NCBI GenBank assembly: GCA_963854835.1
Contig: OY978525.1
Coordinates: 5,227,501 to 5,291,500 of the forward strand
Direction: 5' to 3'
Length of the DNA: 64,000 nt
Source of the DNA: Megamerina dolium
Lineage: Eukaryota; Arthropoda; Insecta; Diptera; Megamerinidae
Every line of letters starts with the position of its first letter. Position 1 is the stretch's first letter. This document shows, one piece after another, positions 48,780-61,139 of the stretch. The notes under the pieces are model-generated. The model was not told where the DNA came from, did not search any database, and saw only the letters and a list, made by a program, of their open reading frames with translations. Made by a program: the position numbers and the translations under genes.

Positions 48780-49480
48780 TTTTTATGTGCCCAAGACAAC
48801 CGCAAATCGGTTGCTAACTCCTTCCTTCGTTAGCTGGCGCCAGTTAGAGATTCCAAACGCTGACAAGTTCTTCGGTACTTGATCTTTCCACCAGACGTTG
48901 GGTATGCCTCGGGTATATGCGTCGTCCACCAGCGGATTACGAATGTAACACCTTCTTAGACGGAGCGTGTTCTTTCTCTCGCTCGACATGACATAGCCAG
49001 AGCAGCCGCTGAATATTAATGCGCTTTACTATGTCGGTGTCAGCTCACATAGCTCATACAACTCATGGTTGTACCTTATTCAATACTCGCCACTAACGCA
49101 AATAGGTCGAAAGATCTTGCGTAGGACCTTTCTCTCGAAAACTCCGAGCATTCTCCCATCTGAAGTGAAAATTGTCCAAGCTTTGGCGCCGTATGTAACG
49201 ACAGGCATGATGAGAGATTTGTAGAGTGTGGTTTTCATTTTTCGAGAGACCGCTCGACTTTTTCATTACTTACTTAGCCCAAGTGTCACCTGTTAGCAAG
49301 AATGATTCTTCGCAATATCTTCAGACTGTCGTCATTACTGGTGTTAATTCTGATTTAAAGACAGACAAAGTCCTTCACTACTTCAAACGCGTAGTTATCA
49401 ATAATGACGTGCTCGATTCTCCCTATTCGATCAAAACGGCAGACAAATTTATTCTTTTATTGACGACCATCTGTCGGCAG
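48780..49480 (-). pseudogene. Non-LTR (RTE-like) reverse transcriptase C-terminus, decayed
   Basis: Minus-strand frames read FEVVKDFVCL (about 49400), TLYKSLIMPVVTYGAKAWTI, GVFERKVLRKIFRPICVSGE and NVWWKDQVPKNLSAFGISNW followed by RQLTKEG. This is the familiar C-terminal part of insect endonuclease/reverse-transcriptase elements. Several stops interrupt it. Clade assignment is tentative. The last part shares a near-identical stretch with 52545-52594. Confidence 0.75.
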
Positions 49481-49989
49481 GTAATTTATAATTCTTCCGA
49501 AATCAGAAAAAATTTTGGAGTGAAAGAAAGACTGTAAAATCTATGTGAAAGAAATGATGCCATTCGAAATCAGCTAACATCAAATATGACTCACCTTAGA
49601 GTACTGGCAGTGGAGCCAGCTTCGGTTTTGCTTTGGAAAGACTTCAGAAGAAATCTATGAAAAAAATTGTGTCACTTTGGAATAGACAAATACCAGAAAA
49701 CCCCATCTAATATTATACCATCCAAATATAACACGCACTAGGGTACTGGAGAGATAGTATCATCAAGGTTCTTCGGAGATTCTGGTGCCAATTCTAGTGC
49801 TGTCAAAGCTATTGCTTTTCAGTTTGATTTTTAATTACATCTTGCACAAAAGTCAACAGATCTATTGCTATTGGACCAATGCATGTCAGGAAGCTCCGAG
49901 GTTTGATATTATGTTCACACCAAAATTTGGAATAAGCTACCTGTGGTTCTGCGGTTCAAGAATACAGACACCATAGGTAAAACTCTGAA

Positions 49990-50470
49990 ACAATTTTAGA
50001 TTCGTTGTCTGAGGGCGGAATGATTCCAATTCAGGACGAAAGACCTAGACCAATATACTAAAGCCTTCTCATATTGCATTAATATTTGCAATTTTTTGAT
50101 GGAGTGCTTGTAGAATAAGTTGGAAAAAAGGGTTAAAATTCATATCGGAGCGAAATATATAGTTTGGACACATACAGTAAAATTTCACGAGAACTAATTT
50201 TGTTGAACATTTTAACCCACTAGTTCTCTCACGAACGGGTCATTTTGAGCCATTCTTGTAGAGTTTAAATGAAATGGCATTTGGGAGGTCGCTAGAGGGT
50301 TAAACTGTTCCTGAAAATTATTCACCGAAAAATATCATTAGGGGTATTCTCAGACAAAATCGTTACACGATGAATATAAATGTCCATAGAAAATAAAAAA
50401 CAAATATGTCCCCTTGAAATATGCAACTTTTTATGCATACCTTTTTCTAAAATACGAACTGTCGGGATTG
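49990..50470 (-). mobile_element. 650-bp terminal-inverted-repeat element, copy 2 (truncated)
   Basis: Reverse-complement relative of 20651-21300. The terminal repeat at 49990-50030 has GTCTGAGGGCGGAATGATTC. The body then matches to about 50470, where the other end is lost. The internal TTAA segment is at 50212-50303. No open frame. Confidence 0.65.
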
Positions 50471-50559
50471 TCTTGCAATTTTAAACCATATTAGTTAACG
50501 AAGTATTCAGTTTTCATGATAACCACATTTTAGATCTAGATTAAAATTGAAAAAAAAAA

Positions 50560-51050
50560 AAATATTCTTGCGAAAAAAGAATGAGTCATGTCCACTATTT
50601 AATGTGGCTGCCATACAAAGTCGAGAAGTTTGCTTAAATTTATACCATCATAACTTAGGAAATGATGATCTTAATTAAGACATCGATTAAAATTTTAGAA
50701 ACATATTATTTTTGTCACATATATATATTATTTTTGCAAGAAATCACCGAGCCATGCCAACTGCTTAATGTGGCTCCCATACAAAGTGGCAGAATTAAAA
50801 AAGATGTTAAAAAGCCATATTTTACGAATTAGAATTATAAAAGAAAATAATTTTGCAAGAAATGGGCGAGCCACACCCACTATTTAATGTAGTTTCCATA
50901 TAAGTCACGGAATTTTGAAAAAATAATGACAGCCCCAACTTACTTAATCTTTCCCTTAGATTAATATTATTGGTAAAAATAATTTTGCCAAAAATTAGCT
51001 AGCCACGCCTACTATTTTATATAGCTCTCATACAAAAATACTACTTCGAT
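50560..51050 (-). repeat. Short array with GGCTCCCATACAAAGT-type anchors
   Basis: Three to four diverged units with 'cgagccatgcc' / 'tttaatgtggctcccatac' parts at about 50611, 50777, 50892 and 51019. Irregular spacing. On the minus strand it contains TTTGTATGGGAGC and GGGCGTGGCTC, so it is probably related to the 153-bp family. Confidence 0.55.
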
Positions 51051-52040
51051 GGGCTCAACGATGTCGATATGTACCCCTAATAATCAGTAAGAGCCAGTCG
51101 TATAATGAATGTAAATTCAATGTTACTAGCGGATAGTTAACAACAAAATGGGCGTATCACGCCCATCCAATTTCACCAATTTTCTCTTAAATTTGCTAAA
51201 TTTACTTCAGCCCAATTCATGTATATTTGGCATTAATAAATTTATATTAAATTACAAATTAAAAATACAATAGAATTTGAACGTAAATGTAATAAGAAAT
51301 ATATTTTGGAGAGTTGGGGCGCTTTTTCGGAAATAGTAAATTAAAATAAATAATGAAATTTTATTGAAATTATACACGTAAACATTTGAATAGATTCATA
51401 TTACCATTTTTACTCTATGACTATTCTTTATTTGTTGTGCTATCTACTTACTTTCAGACAGCAACTAACTAATGTATTGAATTATGATCATGATGATGAT
51501 GATGATGAAATAATATGAAAGCATCTTTTGTTTCTTTTTTCTGTTACCTTTTTACAAGAACATATTCAAATTTGATTTATATTCTATATATGAACTCATA
51601 TGTACCTTTATATTTATGTATGTATATGCTTATAATTGGGCATTGGTACGTGAAGGTTTATCCACCAATTAGAATGCGATTACATCATATTTGGTATTAA
51701 TTAAAAGCATTTCACAATTTTTCCCCAAAAAAAAATATCAGTTTCGTTCTTTGTAAAGTTTTACCCAATATTTTCTGTATTAGAGAAAATAATAAAAGAT
51801 TTTTTATCCTTTTTTTTTTTTTTTTTGATATAATAAAATTATTTACAAATATAATTCATAGGTCAATGTAAAGTTCGAACAATTTTAATGATGATAATAT
51901 GAGCATTTTTATACCTAATTCATAGTTGATTAAATTTTATTTTGATTTTATTAATTGAAAATATAATTGCAAGTTCGAAAAGAAAAACATAAAAATATAA
52001 ATTGGAGCCAATATGCTGTGAAGTGTTCTATATGAAGTTC
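51050..52040. other. Noncoding, AT-rich
   Basis: GAT triplets at about 51488-51507 and a T-run at 51811-51827. Nothing else recognised. Confidence 0.7.
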
Positions 52041-52330
52041 AACTACTGCCGCTTAACTAATGGTTAACAAATGGTTAATCAATGGCATTCGAGAATTTAA
52101 TTATTAGTTAACTAAGAAGAGAGAATAATATTGAAAAATGTCAGTTAAACTTTAGTCAGTAGTTAACCAATAGTTAAACTGGTAAGTTGTGAGTATAAGA
52201 ATAAAATATAACTTGTGAAACTCTTGTCATTAGCTAACCAATAGTTAAACTCGTTAAATATGAGCAAAGAATAACATATTGTTAGTTAAACTCTTGTCAT
52301 TAGTTAACCAATAATTTTTAATTCGATCTA
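52040..52330. repeat. AGTTAACC-rich short tandem repeat
   Basis: Units of about 70 bases contain 'actcttgtcattagttaac' and 'caatagttaaact' at about 52150, 52222 and 52290. Related 'tggttaacaaatggttaat' lies at the left. Confidence 0.65.
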
Positions 52331-52456
52331 ATTTTCGGGTGTACAAGTAAGTTTTAAAAGATTTTCAACAGAGGTCGCTGATAGTAGATATTAAATTGCA
52401 TCGGATAATGTGACAACTATTTTCATATTGAAGTGTCGTCATTAGGTTATTGGAAT

Positions 52457-52594
52457 CTTACTTACTTACTTATGTGGCCATTACAAACGAGAATCGATTT
52501 AAGCCGAATATATCATGCTTCGCCACTCAACACTTTACTTCGCTAGCTGGCGCCAGTTAGAGATTCCAAGCGCTGACAGGTTCTCCAGTACTAT
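52457..52594 (-). mobile_element. 3' end of the same RTE-like element, second copy
   Basis: Contains the GCGCCAGTTAGAGATTCCAA stretch also found at 48839-48858. On the minus strand it ends with TGTAATGGCCACATAAG followed by repeats of TAAG (seen as CTTACTTACTT at 52457). A short tandem-repeat tail instead of poly(A) is typical of RTE-type elements. Confidence 0.65.
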
Positions 52595-52999
52595 TGGAAT
52601 AAGTATGTGTCATTTTTTCGAAGTGTAAACCACATATTTTTTTAGCTTCGACTATGTCAACATTTGTGCCTACAAAACCTCCATTCTCGGGCTCTATTGG
52701 TTTTTTGTTTTCATCTGAACAAAAAAACAGCGGAAAGTGCTCGAATGCTGTGTGAGTCTTATAGAGAACATGCTCCATCAATTTGAACTTGTGCATTTTG
52801 GTGGTGATTTTTATATTTACAAGCGAGAAAGATCGTGAAGACGCTGAATTGGAGGCTTTATTGAACGAAGACTCATGTCAAACTCAAAAGGAGCTTACTG
52901 AATCTTTGGGAATGACTCAATAAGTCATTTGATTGCATCTAAAGAACATGGGTAAGCTCAACAAAATGGGAAATTGGGTTCCACATGAACTGAAACCAT

Positions 53000-53296
53000 G
53001 AATTGCGTGCCTCAGTGATTAGTGAGTTGATCTTCTAATCTGTAGGTCGTGGGTTCAAAGCCCGGTTGAAGCATAAATTTAATATCGAAAGATCGAATTT
53101 TGTTGCGAACGGAACTCACGTGTCGGCAAGCAATTGGCAATTCTTTTGGCAGTATAAATTTGCAATGGAAAAGCTTCTAAAAAAGAACTCTGTGACAAAG
53201 CAGAAAAGTGATTCCACTAGGATTCTGCTGTTTGAAACCGTTTAAAATAAGTACGTCCCTTCTAATACTGTCCAAAATTTAACACGCACAACAGTA
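53000..53296 (+). mobile_element. SINE-like copy inside mariner, 3' truncated
   Basis: A box TGCCTCAGTGA (53008-53018) and B box GGTTCAAAGCC (53052-53062), 44 bases apart. The body matches the family to about 53296 and lacks the 3' GCCACATATTT end. Mariner coding sequence lies directly on both sides. Confidence 0.78.
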
Positions 53297-53454
53297 CTAA
53301 AAGTATGAGACGTCTTACCCCATCCGTCATTTAACCCAAACATTGCTCCCTCTGACCACCACTTGTTTCGATCAATGCAGAATGGTTTGTCCGGAATACG
53401 CTTCACTTCAGTCGAAGGCATCAAAATTTGGGTCGATACGTTATTGGCATTAAA

Positions 53455-54697
53455 ATATTTTTTTTTTTTATTAATACTTTTTTTAAATTCATTTATATTG
53501 TAATTTTTTATTTATATTTGAAAAGATTCACGATGATGTCATCAGATTATCGGCAAACTCATTTGGGTGTGATTGTAGTCGTTCTCGATATTTTGTATCT
53601 TTCTCTTTGATTTCGTCCTTCACTAGGGGAATTTCCAGGTCTTTATGAATTTGGGCGTTCGTTACGTACCAAGCAGCGTTAACTAGAATTCGTAGAGTTT
53701 CGTACTGAAATCTTTGAAGGATTTCTATGTTGAAGTTGGATACTGTTCTCCACAGTTGAACACCGTAAGTCCACATCGGTCCACATCCACCACAGGATGA
53801 TTTTGTTTTCCATGGAGAGGGGAGATTGACGATTCCACAGCTAATACATGTTGCGGAATTATATTTTGCTTTCCTTTTAGCAAAAATGTGTGCTCTCCAC
53901 GTTAGTCGTCTGTCCATTGGGTGAATGCCCAAGTACTTAGCAGTTTCGGATTGGAGAACTGAAATATTGTTCAATTTGATCTGGGAACATGTATCTCTCC
54001 TCGTAGTAAATAATTGTTATGTGGGTTGATTTCGTCTCGTTAAATTTCAATCGCCTATTCTTTAACCAAGTAGAAATTCAATGGAGATCAATTCGGAGCT
54101 TGAATGATACTACTATGGGATTCGTTCCAGTCGTGATAATAGCTGTGTAATCGGCAAAAGTTCTAGTGAGAACATCATCAGTTGTTGATAAATCGGAAGT
54201 AAAAAAGCAGGTAAAGAATTGAACCTAACACACTGCCTTGTGGAACTCCGGCTTGCATTGAGTGAATGGGGGACATTTTATGTCGTAATTCATGTAGAAC
54301 AGCCGTTTATGAAAATGTGCTTTTATAACGAAATAAGCGTTCAGAGGCAAAATCTTTTTTGCTTTGAATAGTAGGCCTTGATTCCATACCCGGTCAAAGG
54401 CTTAGGATATATCCAAAAAGACTGCTGAGCAGAATTCTTTGTTTGAATTTTTTCAACCAGCCTATGGACTTGCTCAATTGTGGAATGCTCTTTTCTAAAG
54501 CCAAATTGATGTCTTGGAATTAATTTTCTATGCTTAATTATTATCATTAGACGTTGCAAGAATAATATTTCAAATACTTTCGACATGATTGATAGGAGAC
54601 TGATAGGTCGGTAAGACTTTACTTCTCCGTCTGGTTTCCCTGGCTTGAGAACCATCTTGATTTTAGCAATCTTCCACTGGGCCAGGAAGATATTTTT
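53455..54697 (-). mobile_element. 5'-truncated Jockey-clade LINE inside mariner
   Basis: Minus strand with a poly(A) tail seen as a T-run (53457-53469). It is flanked by CATTAAA at 53448-53454 and 54698-54704, and mariner reading continues on both sides. The ORF2 remnant has KSYRPISLLSIMSKVFEILF, HQFGFRKEHSTIEQVHRLVE, ETAKYLGIHPMDRRLTWRAH and MWTYGVQLWRTVSNFNIE. It is similar to, but clearly diverged from, the 7989-10637 ORF2. Multiple frameshifts. Confidence 0.85.
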
Positions 54698-54835
54698 CAT
54701 TAAAGATGATCGTTTGTATTGGGATGGAATTCATGCGCTCCCCTCAAAGAGGGGAAATAATTTGCGGGTTCCGATGGAAAATAGTTTGAATAAAATATAT
54801 TGTAGCAATTTTTTTCAAATTATGCCGTAAAGTCA

Positions 54836-56130
54836 GAAAACCCAATATTATCGTCTTAACATTAGGAATATATTTAAAAATTCTGAATCATCATGATGAT
54901 TTTATGGCACACAAGTATTTAATATACAGGTACATCGTACCTATTATAAATATTTCATACATAAATAAGTATAATGTCTGCCTTAATTACTACTAATTGA
55001 TGCGATGCAAAACTTAAGATGTTTTTATTTAATGACACATTTCACTTCGACGAAATTAAGATGTGCACATAAGCTGGTGTGTTGGTTGCAGGTGGAAGAA
55101 GGCAGTTGATTTTGAGAATAATCACTACAGCAGACTTGTATAATTCTTGCTTCTTGCATATTAAGTGTATGCAAGCGATAATTTAATGGAACAGAGTACA
55201 TACTAGTGAGATACAAGTATTCCATGGTTTTGTTGTTTAATTACATAACAGCAAGTAAACCACACATTTTGAAATCACACAACAAGTTGCTGAAGAGTTA
55301 TAAGTAAAATTCTTATCATTATTGTTCTATGATTCATCAGAAATATATTAGATAGTAGCTTTAAGTACCTACTCTCTAGTACTATTATGTAGTAATGATG
55401 TTACCAGTTGCTGCAATCTTCCTCGAGTCATCATCATAGTCAACATCTTTACATTTTGTTGGAATATTTGCATACGAGTAGATGTGATGCAGCTCATGCA
55501 GCTTAGTTTGCTCGCACTTTCGCATATCATTAATAAATAAATCAAAATATTGTATCCTTGCAATGTGAGTTACGATAATAATGACAATGATGATGATGAT
55601 AATGATGATAATAATGATGATGCTGGCAATACAACAAGCAGCATCAGTATTCCATGAAGATACAACAATGGAATACTTAAAACAATCTGCAACGACAACA
55701 AATTAAGCAGATAACAGTGTAAAGATCTATTATTTATCACACACACACACCCATAAACACACACACACAGTCTTTACGTTGAAATCACAAGAAACAGAAG
55801 GATTAATGCAATACATAGAGAAAATGAGGATGGTGTCGTAGTGGAAGTTGGTGGTAGTATTATTTACATAATAGCAAATAATAGGGTTGTTTGTTAATTT
55901 CTAAGCGAATTATGAACACCAGTAGATTTACAACAGAAAACAAATATGATTCAATGAACAATATGGTAATTGTTCAATATGATATTTGTATGTTTAGAAT
56001 ATGATACTAGATTAGTGACAAATAATAATAGACAATAGTAGAAGTAAAAGGTCTTATTACTTATGAAATTACATAAATTTAAATATTATCAATTATCTTC
56101 GAATATATCGAAACCAAGATAATACTTTTC
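54836..56130. other. Noncoding with GAT and CA runs
   Basis: GAT/AAT triplets at about 55588-55622 and CA runs at about 55739-55768. No gene seen. Confidence 0.7.
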
Positions 56131-58220
56131 ACTATGAAACAGATGCTCGAATCCACACTTTTGTATGGGAAGTGGGCGTGTTCTTTATGCAATTCGGCAC
56201 ATTTTCAGATATGTTCATTCGTTAATAAAAATTACAATATGCACCAAGTTTCAACTTAATAGCTTTATATTTACATATGAAAAGCTTTGAAATTATACTC
56301 TTTAAAATAGACTTTTGTATGGGAGGTTGTCGTGGATTTTTTTCGATTACGCCTATACTCTATATTATACATTAATTTATAAAAATAATCATATACACCA
56401 AATTTCAACTTAATAGTTTTATATTTACATGCGAAAAACTTGAAATCGTATGTTCGAAAACATCATTTTGTATGGGAAATAGGCGTGGATTTCACTAAAT
56501 TACGATCATTTATAATGTAATCAATTTTATAAGTGAAATTATTATATATGTAGCCGGTTTTAGCTGAAAATCTCAATTTTTCGCATTCCAAACGTCTAAA
56601 AACATAAGCTCGAAAATAAACTTTTATATGGGAGATGGGTGTGGATTTCATTTGATTACGTTCATTTATAATTTACTACATTTAGTAGTGAAAATGCAAA
56701 TTATGTACTCAGTTACAGCTTAAAAATTAAATTTTTTCATGCGAAAACCTTAAATAAATACGTTCGAATGCATGCTTTTGTATCGGAGATGGGTGTGGCT
56801 TTCATTTGATTACGCTCATTTATAATTTAAAACATTTATTAATGAAAATATAATTTATTTATCGAGTTTCAACACAAATGTTAATTTTTTTCAGGCTAAA
56901 ACCCTCAAAAAAATATGTTCGAATGAATGCATTTTGTATGGAAGGTTGACATAAATGTCATTCAATTACGCCCATTCTTGATTTAGGTTATTTAGTGAGT
57001 AAAATAAAACGTATATACGTAGTATCAGCGCAAAAGCTTTATATTTGCATGTAAAACGCTTGAAAACCTAATTTCGAAATTGAACTTTTTTATGGGAGAG
57101 GGGTGTGGTTTTCAGTAGATTACATCTATTCATAAAGGAATCGATTCGTTAGTGAAAATACCATATAGGTACCTAGTTTCAGCTAAAAACGTTTATATTT
57201 ACATACAATATGCCTGAAAACATATGTTCGAAAGTATGTTTTTGTATCGCAGCTACGCGTCGATTTTATTAGATTACGCCCATTCTTGATATCGCCTCTT
57301 AGTCAGAGATAATAAACCCATTTACGAAGTTTCAGGGTAAAAACTTAACATTTTCACGCGAAAAGTGTGAAATCATATATTCGAATGCATGATTTTAAAT
57401 GTCTTGTAGGCGTAGATTTCATTCGATTGCGTCGATTTATGATCTAACCTATTTCTTGGTGAAAATGATGGTATACACCTAGATTTCATCTCATAATCTC
57501 AATATTTGTATGTGAAAAGCATGAAAACTCATATTCGAATGCATGCTTTCGTATGGCAGCTAGACGAGGGTATTATTCGATAACACTCACTTCTAATGTA
57601 GTCTATTATTTGTTAAAAAAGTTTGCATATACTAAGATTTCAGCTCAAAATCTCAACATTTGCATGTGAAAATCATGAAAACTCATATTCGAAATCATGC
57701 TTTTGTAAGACAGCTATGCGAGGATTTTATTCGATAACATCCAATCCTAATTTAGTATATTTTTTGCTAAACATAATTGTATATACCAAGGTTTCCACTA
57801 AAAATCTCAACAATTGCATGAGAAAAGCATGAAAACACATGTTCGAAAACATGCTTTTGTATGGCACGTAGGCGTAAATTTCATTCGATAACATCCATTT
57901 CTAACCTAGTCTATTTTTTGCTAAAAATAATTGTTATACCAAGGTTTCCGCTCAAAATCTCAGCATTTGCATGTGAAAAGCATGAAAACATATATTCGAA
58001 AGTATGCTTTTGTATGGCAGGTATGCTAGGATTTCATTCGATTGCATTAATTTACGATCTCACCTAATAATTCATAAAAATAAACGTGTGTACCAATTTT
58101 AAACTGAAAAGCTCTTTATTTGCACACGAAAAGCTTGAAATCATATGTTCGAAAGCTTATTTTTGAGGGAAGCTAAACATAGATTTCATTCGATTACTTT
58201 TATACTCAAATTCAGTTATT
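56130..58220 (+). repeat. Tandem array, ~154-bp unit, 14 copies (plus orientation)
   Basis: Anchors of the type CTTTTGTATGGGAG recur at about 56158, 56313, 56466, 56622, 56776, 56932, 57085, 57239, 57391, 57546, 57701, 57855, 58008 and 58161. Each is followed by 'gcgtggatttcattcgatta', 'cgcccatt', 'accaagtttcagct' and 'catgcgaaaa'. It lies about 0.9 kb upstream of the POU exon. Confidence 0.88.
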
Positions 58221-59100
58221 TATTAGTAAAAAAAATATTGAAATTCAATAATTTTTTTGTTAGATTAATTGTTTTTGCTTAGAAATATCGATTATTTTCG
58301 ACTTTAATTTCAATTAATTTTTGTTTCTTTGGTCAAATATAAAATTACAGTACCCAGTAAGTGTCGTAGTATTGTTCATGTTGAGAAAAATATAAGTATC
58401 TACTTTCGTCCTCGAAGATTATAAACATTATCATTATCATAGCGTAAGCATTAATACCATCACCTATATGTGCGCCACCTGACATCGTTAGCTTTGACAA
58501 ACATTAGCGTATTGCGTTTTACCTTGCAACGGTTTAACGCTAATAATATTTAGCAATTACCGCAATTACCTGCAATTAAGTATGCCATGAACCTTCATAT
58601 CGTACTTACGTATACATATATACCTGCAGCAATGGCAATGATGATATTAAGTAGTTAGTTAGTTAGTAGGAAACCAATAGCAATTTGCGTTGTCGCATGT
58701 CTTCTCATTTACGATGTCTATGTATATATGTGGATACTCAAATTTATGTTGTACTCGTAATAATAATAATAATAGTGTATATATTGAGTAGCTGTTGCAT
58801 TAACTATCTGCTTGTTGCTGCTGCTCGTAATGTTGCTAATGGCGTCGAGTGCGTAAATAATCATCTTTCAATTACTTAGTTAGCATATTGAAGGCAATGT
58901 TTTTTTCTATTTCTTTACTGATAGTGACTTAATGAATGGTCTGTATTAATTACGATGAAAATTGCAAGCTATAAATGCTTGCATACTATTAGGCGTCCTA
59001 CAATTAAATGCACCTATACATTTGTTCGTATAAAATATACTCTGTTTTACTAATATACACGGTGTTTTCTTTTTTTTTTTTTTTTTTAATCTCCTTTTAG
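58220..59100 (+). other. Noncoding, end of the 16.5-kb pdm3 intron
   Basis: AT-rich, with TAG repeats near 58651-58666. Ends with a T-run (about 59070-59087) and acceptor CTCCTTTTAG before the POU exon. Confidence 0.75.
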
Positions 59101-59281
59101 ATGAGCCCACCATAAATCAGGCTACCACAAATGTTGTCGATGGCATTGATTTGGATGAAATTAAAGAATTTGCCAAAGCATTTAAATTACGTCGTCTCTC
59201 ATTGGGTCTGACACAGACACAGGTGGGTCAGGCATTGTCTGTCACAGAGGGTCCAGCATATAGTCAAAGTGCAATATGCAG
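59101..59281 (+). CDS. pdm3: pdm3-like POU gene, POU-specific domain exon (class VI)
   Basis: This 181-base exon encodes the first part of a POU-specific domain. After EPTINQATTNVVDG comes IDLDEIKEFAKAFKLRRLSL and then GLTQTQVGQALSVTEGPAYS, ending QSAICR at donor GTAAGC (59282). The POU-specific domain is a helix-turn-helix fold that binds DNA with a linked homeodomain. The RRLSLGLTQTQVGQAL and EGPAYSQSAICR signatures are typical of class VI POU proteins (vertebrate POU6F1/Brn-5, fly Pdm3). They are unlike class II (nubbin/pdm2) or class III (vvl). Fly Pdm3 is known from olfactory-neuron and axon targeting work. The next exon should begin with the rest of the POU-specific domain. I do not see it before 64000, so the homeodomain lies to the right. 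Confidence 0.92.
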
Positions 59282-60854
59282 GTAAGCCATTTTTATTTTA
59301 GTTGTAATTTAAAAAATATATTTTTTAAGAAATTCTGTATAAAATTTTATGTATGTAAGATAGTAAATAAATTTGTATGAAAAATAAATTGCTTAAAAGC
59401 ACGTTGTGAAGCTAAATTAAGCTATTCATCAAGCTGCTCAAGCTCAACTGCAGATGTCGCTACAAAGAGCTTTCGCTTTAAAGACACTTTTTCGTCTACT
59501 CCCAAATTCCAACAATGTTGATTTAGTTAATTTTTTTCCCATATACGAGCAAATAATTATACTATTTATGAATTTAGTTATATCTATTTAAAGATATTTT
59601 TCAACATTTAACTTGAATTGGCTTGAATTTATTGTATTTTCGTATTTTTGAAAAGTTTTTTTGTGCCAGGACATTTTTTAATTAAATTAAATAATTAAGT
59701 ATTAAGCTAAAAAAAAAAAAACAACAACAACAATTAAATCCAAAAATATTTTGACAAATTTTCTCATTCATTATTTTTTTATGTCTTCAATTATTTTTTA
59801 TTTGCAATCAAATAAAATGCAAAAAAAAAAAAAAAAAAATTAAATAAAAAATTATTTAAAAATAATAATAAAAAACAACAACAATAATTGGAATCACTTC
59901 GACTTGCTTGCTGGTTGACGACGACGACGACGACGACGTCTATTGATACTTCACTATGAAATGATCACCTAATATAAAATAGCGCATTGGCCGCACAGAT
60001 GTATGCAGCTCAATTATCGACACAACAACAAAACATGTATGTTAAACTGATGGCCTATGTATAAAGAATATATATATATATATATATATATGTATATGTA
60101 TATGTATATTGAGTAACTACTACATTAAAAAAATCTATAGTTTTTAATTCACTGCTTTTCATCATCATCATCATCATCATCATCATATACTATACATCAT
60201 ACGATTTGTACACACTACTACACAACTGCTTACTCTATGCTAATTGTATTAGAAGACTTAAGTTGTATTTCTTCTAATTTGCTTTCATAATTGCTTGATG
60301 TGAGAAGATGATTTAAAAATACTGCGAAAAAATTAGCAATCATAATAAGCAGCATTTGGGGATTGTTAAATAGTAATTAACACTTGAAGCACTTGGCTGT
60401 TAAGATGTTAATTACAGCATGTTAATGATGAATTCAAGTGATGGTAAAAGGTAGAAATGTAGACAGATGTAGACTAATAGACAGAAGGGGGATGGAAAGA
60501 GAGATAGAGAGATGGGGAAATAGAGATAAGAAGATATGGAATCATATGAAGCGAAACAAAGCACAGAAAGAGGGTTGGGACAGTGAAAAGATAGAACAAA
60601 TATTCAATGTTGAATGTGTAAAATTGTATTTCTTATCTACAAAATTATCTTGCAAGATATATTGTCGATATTACAAAACCGAAGGCACTTATAGGCACCG
60701 AAAACCCCAATAAATCATTACCGATATAGTGATTTATGAATCAATCAGTGAAAAGAGCGATTGCGATTTTTAAATTGCGGTGTTTTTTTTTTCGAGCTAT
60801 CACGATTTTTATTCACAGCGAAATATCATGCCACTGCAGCCTCTAATACCACTT
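59282..60854 (+). other. Start of pdm3 intron after the POU exon
   Basis: Donor GTAAGC at 59282. The sequence is AT-rich with A-runs (59709-59720, 59820-59839), a GAC triplet run (about 59919-59938), an AT dinucleotide run (about 60069-60091) and a CAT triplet run (about 60161-60185). No exon is recognisable. The 91-residue open frame at 60438-60713 has GA-rich codons and no recognisable domain, and I do not consider it a gene. Confidence 0.6.
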
Positions 60855-61090
60855 ACAGAAGTTAGATCTATCTGACATTGATATCTGCAGATTCTGCAAC
60901 TTAGACATCGAAAGCTCGTAGCACAGTCTCTGCGAATGTCAAGCTTTTGTGCAGACAGAGATTGAATCACTTTGGTGATAGTACAGTGCCTCCATATAAA
61001 TTATGGAATACTGTACCCAACAAAGTGCTGAAGTTTATTATTAGCATAACAATTTTGGATTATCCAAAGACTGCACAATAGATCAAGTCT
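60855..61090 (+). pseudogene. Tail of an RNase H-bearing LINE polyprotein (relic)
   Basis: One frame reads LDLSDIDICRFCNLDIESS, a stop, then HSLCECQAFVQTEIESL: the CX2C...HX4C finger seen at the end of I-group-type elements. A second frame continues KLWNTVPNKVLKFIISITIL. Stops and a frameshift show it is a relic. Confidence 0.7.
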
Positions 61091-61139
61091 GGTAGAAGTG
61101 CATAAGGGTCTGTTATTATAATAATCATGAGAGTAGAAC

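Larger units (their letters stand above)
52820..54835 (+). mobile_element. Mariner element split by a SINE and a LINE
   Basis: Three transposase pieces lie in order. The first is 52820-53001 (EDAELEALLNEDSCQTQKEL ... GNWVPHELKP, with stops). The second is 53312-53453 (LPHPSFNPNIAPSDHHLFRS, then WVDTLLALK). The third is 54698-54828 (DDRLYWDGIHALPSKRG). They match mauritiana-type mariner transposase from the N-terminal helix-turn-helix region, through the third catalytic Asp region, to the C-terminus. The part between the first two pieces is mostly missing, and a SINE-like copy sits there. A LINE lies between the last two. Confidence 0.78.
42617..59100 (+). other. pdm3 16.5-kb intron filled with repeats
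   Basis: The donor is GTGAGT at 42617 and the acceptor is a long T-run followed by CTCCTTTTAG, ending at 59100. The splice phases match (1 to 1). The intron holds the 145-bp array, two mariner-family elements, SINE-like copies, LINE pieces, the nested mariner and the 153-bp array, all listed separately. It directly precedes the POU-domain exon. Confidence 0.85.

Noticed and set aside
49226..49537. 103-codon plus-strand open frame
   Set aside because: Much of it overlaps, on the other strand, the readable RTE-like reverse transcriptase remnant, so it is a shadow.
60438..60713. 91-codon open frame rich in Arg, Lys and Glu
   Set aside because: It comes from a GA-biased tract and has no recognised domain or splice context. 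No support as a gene.
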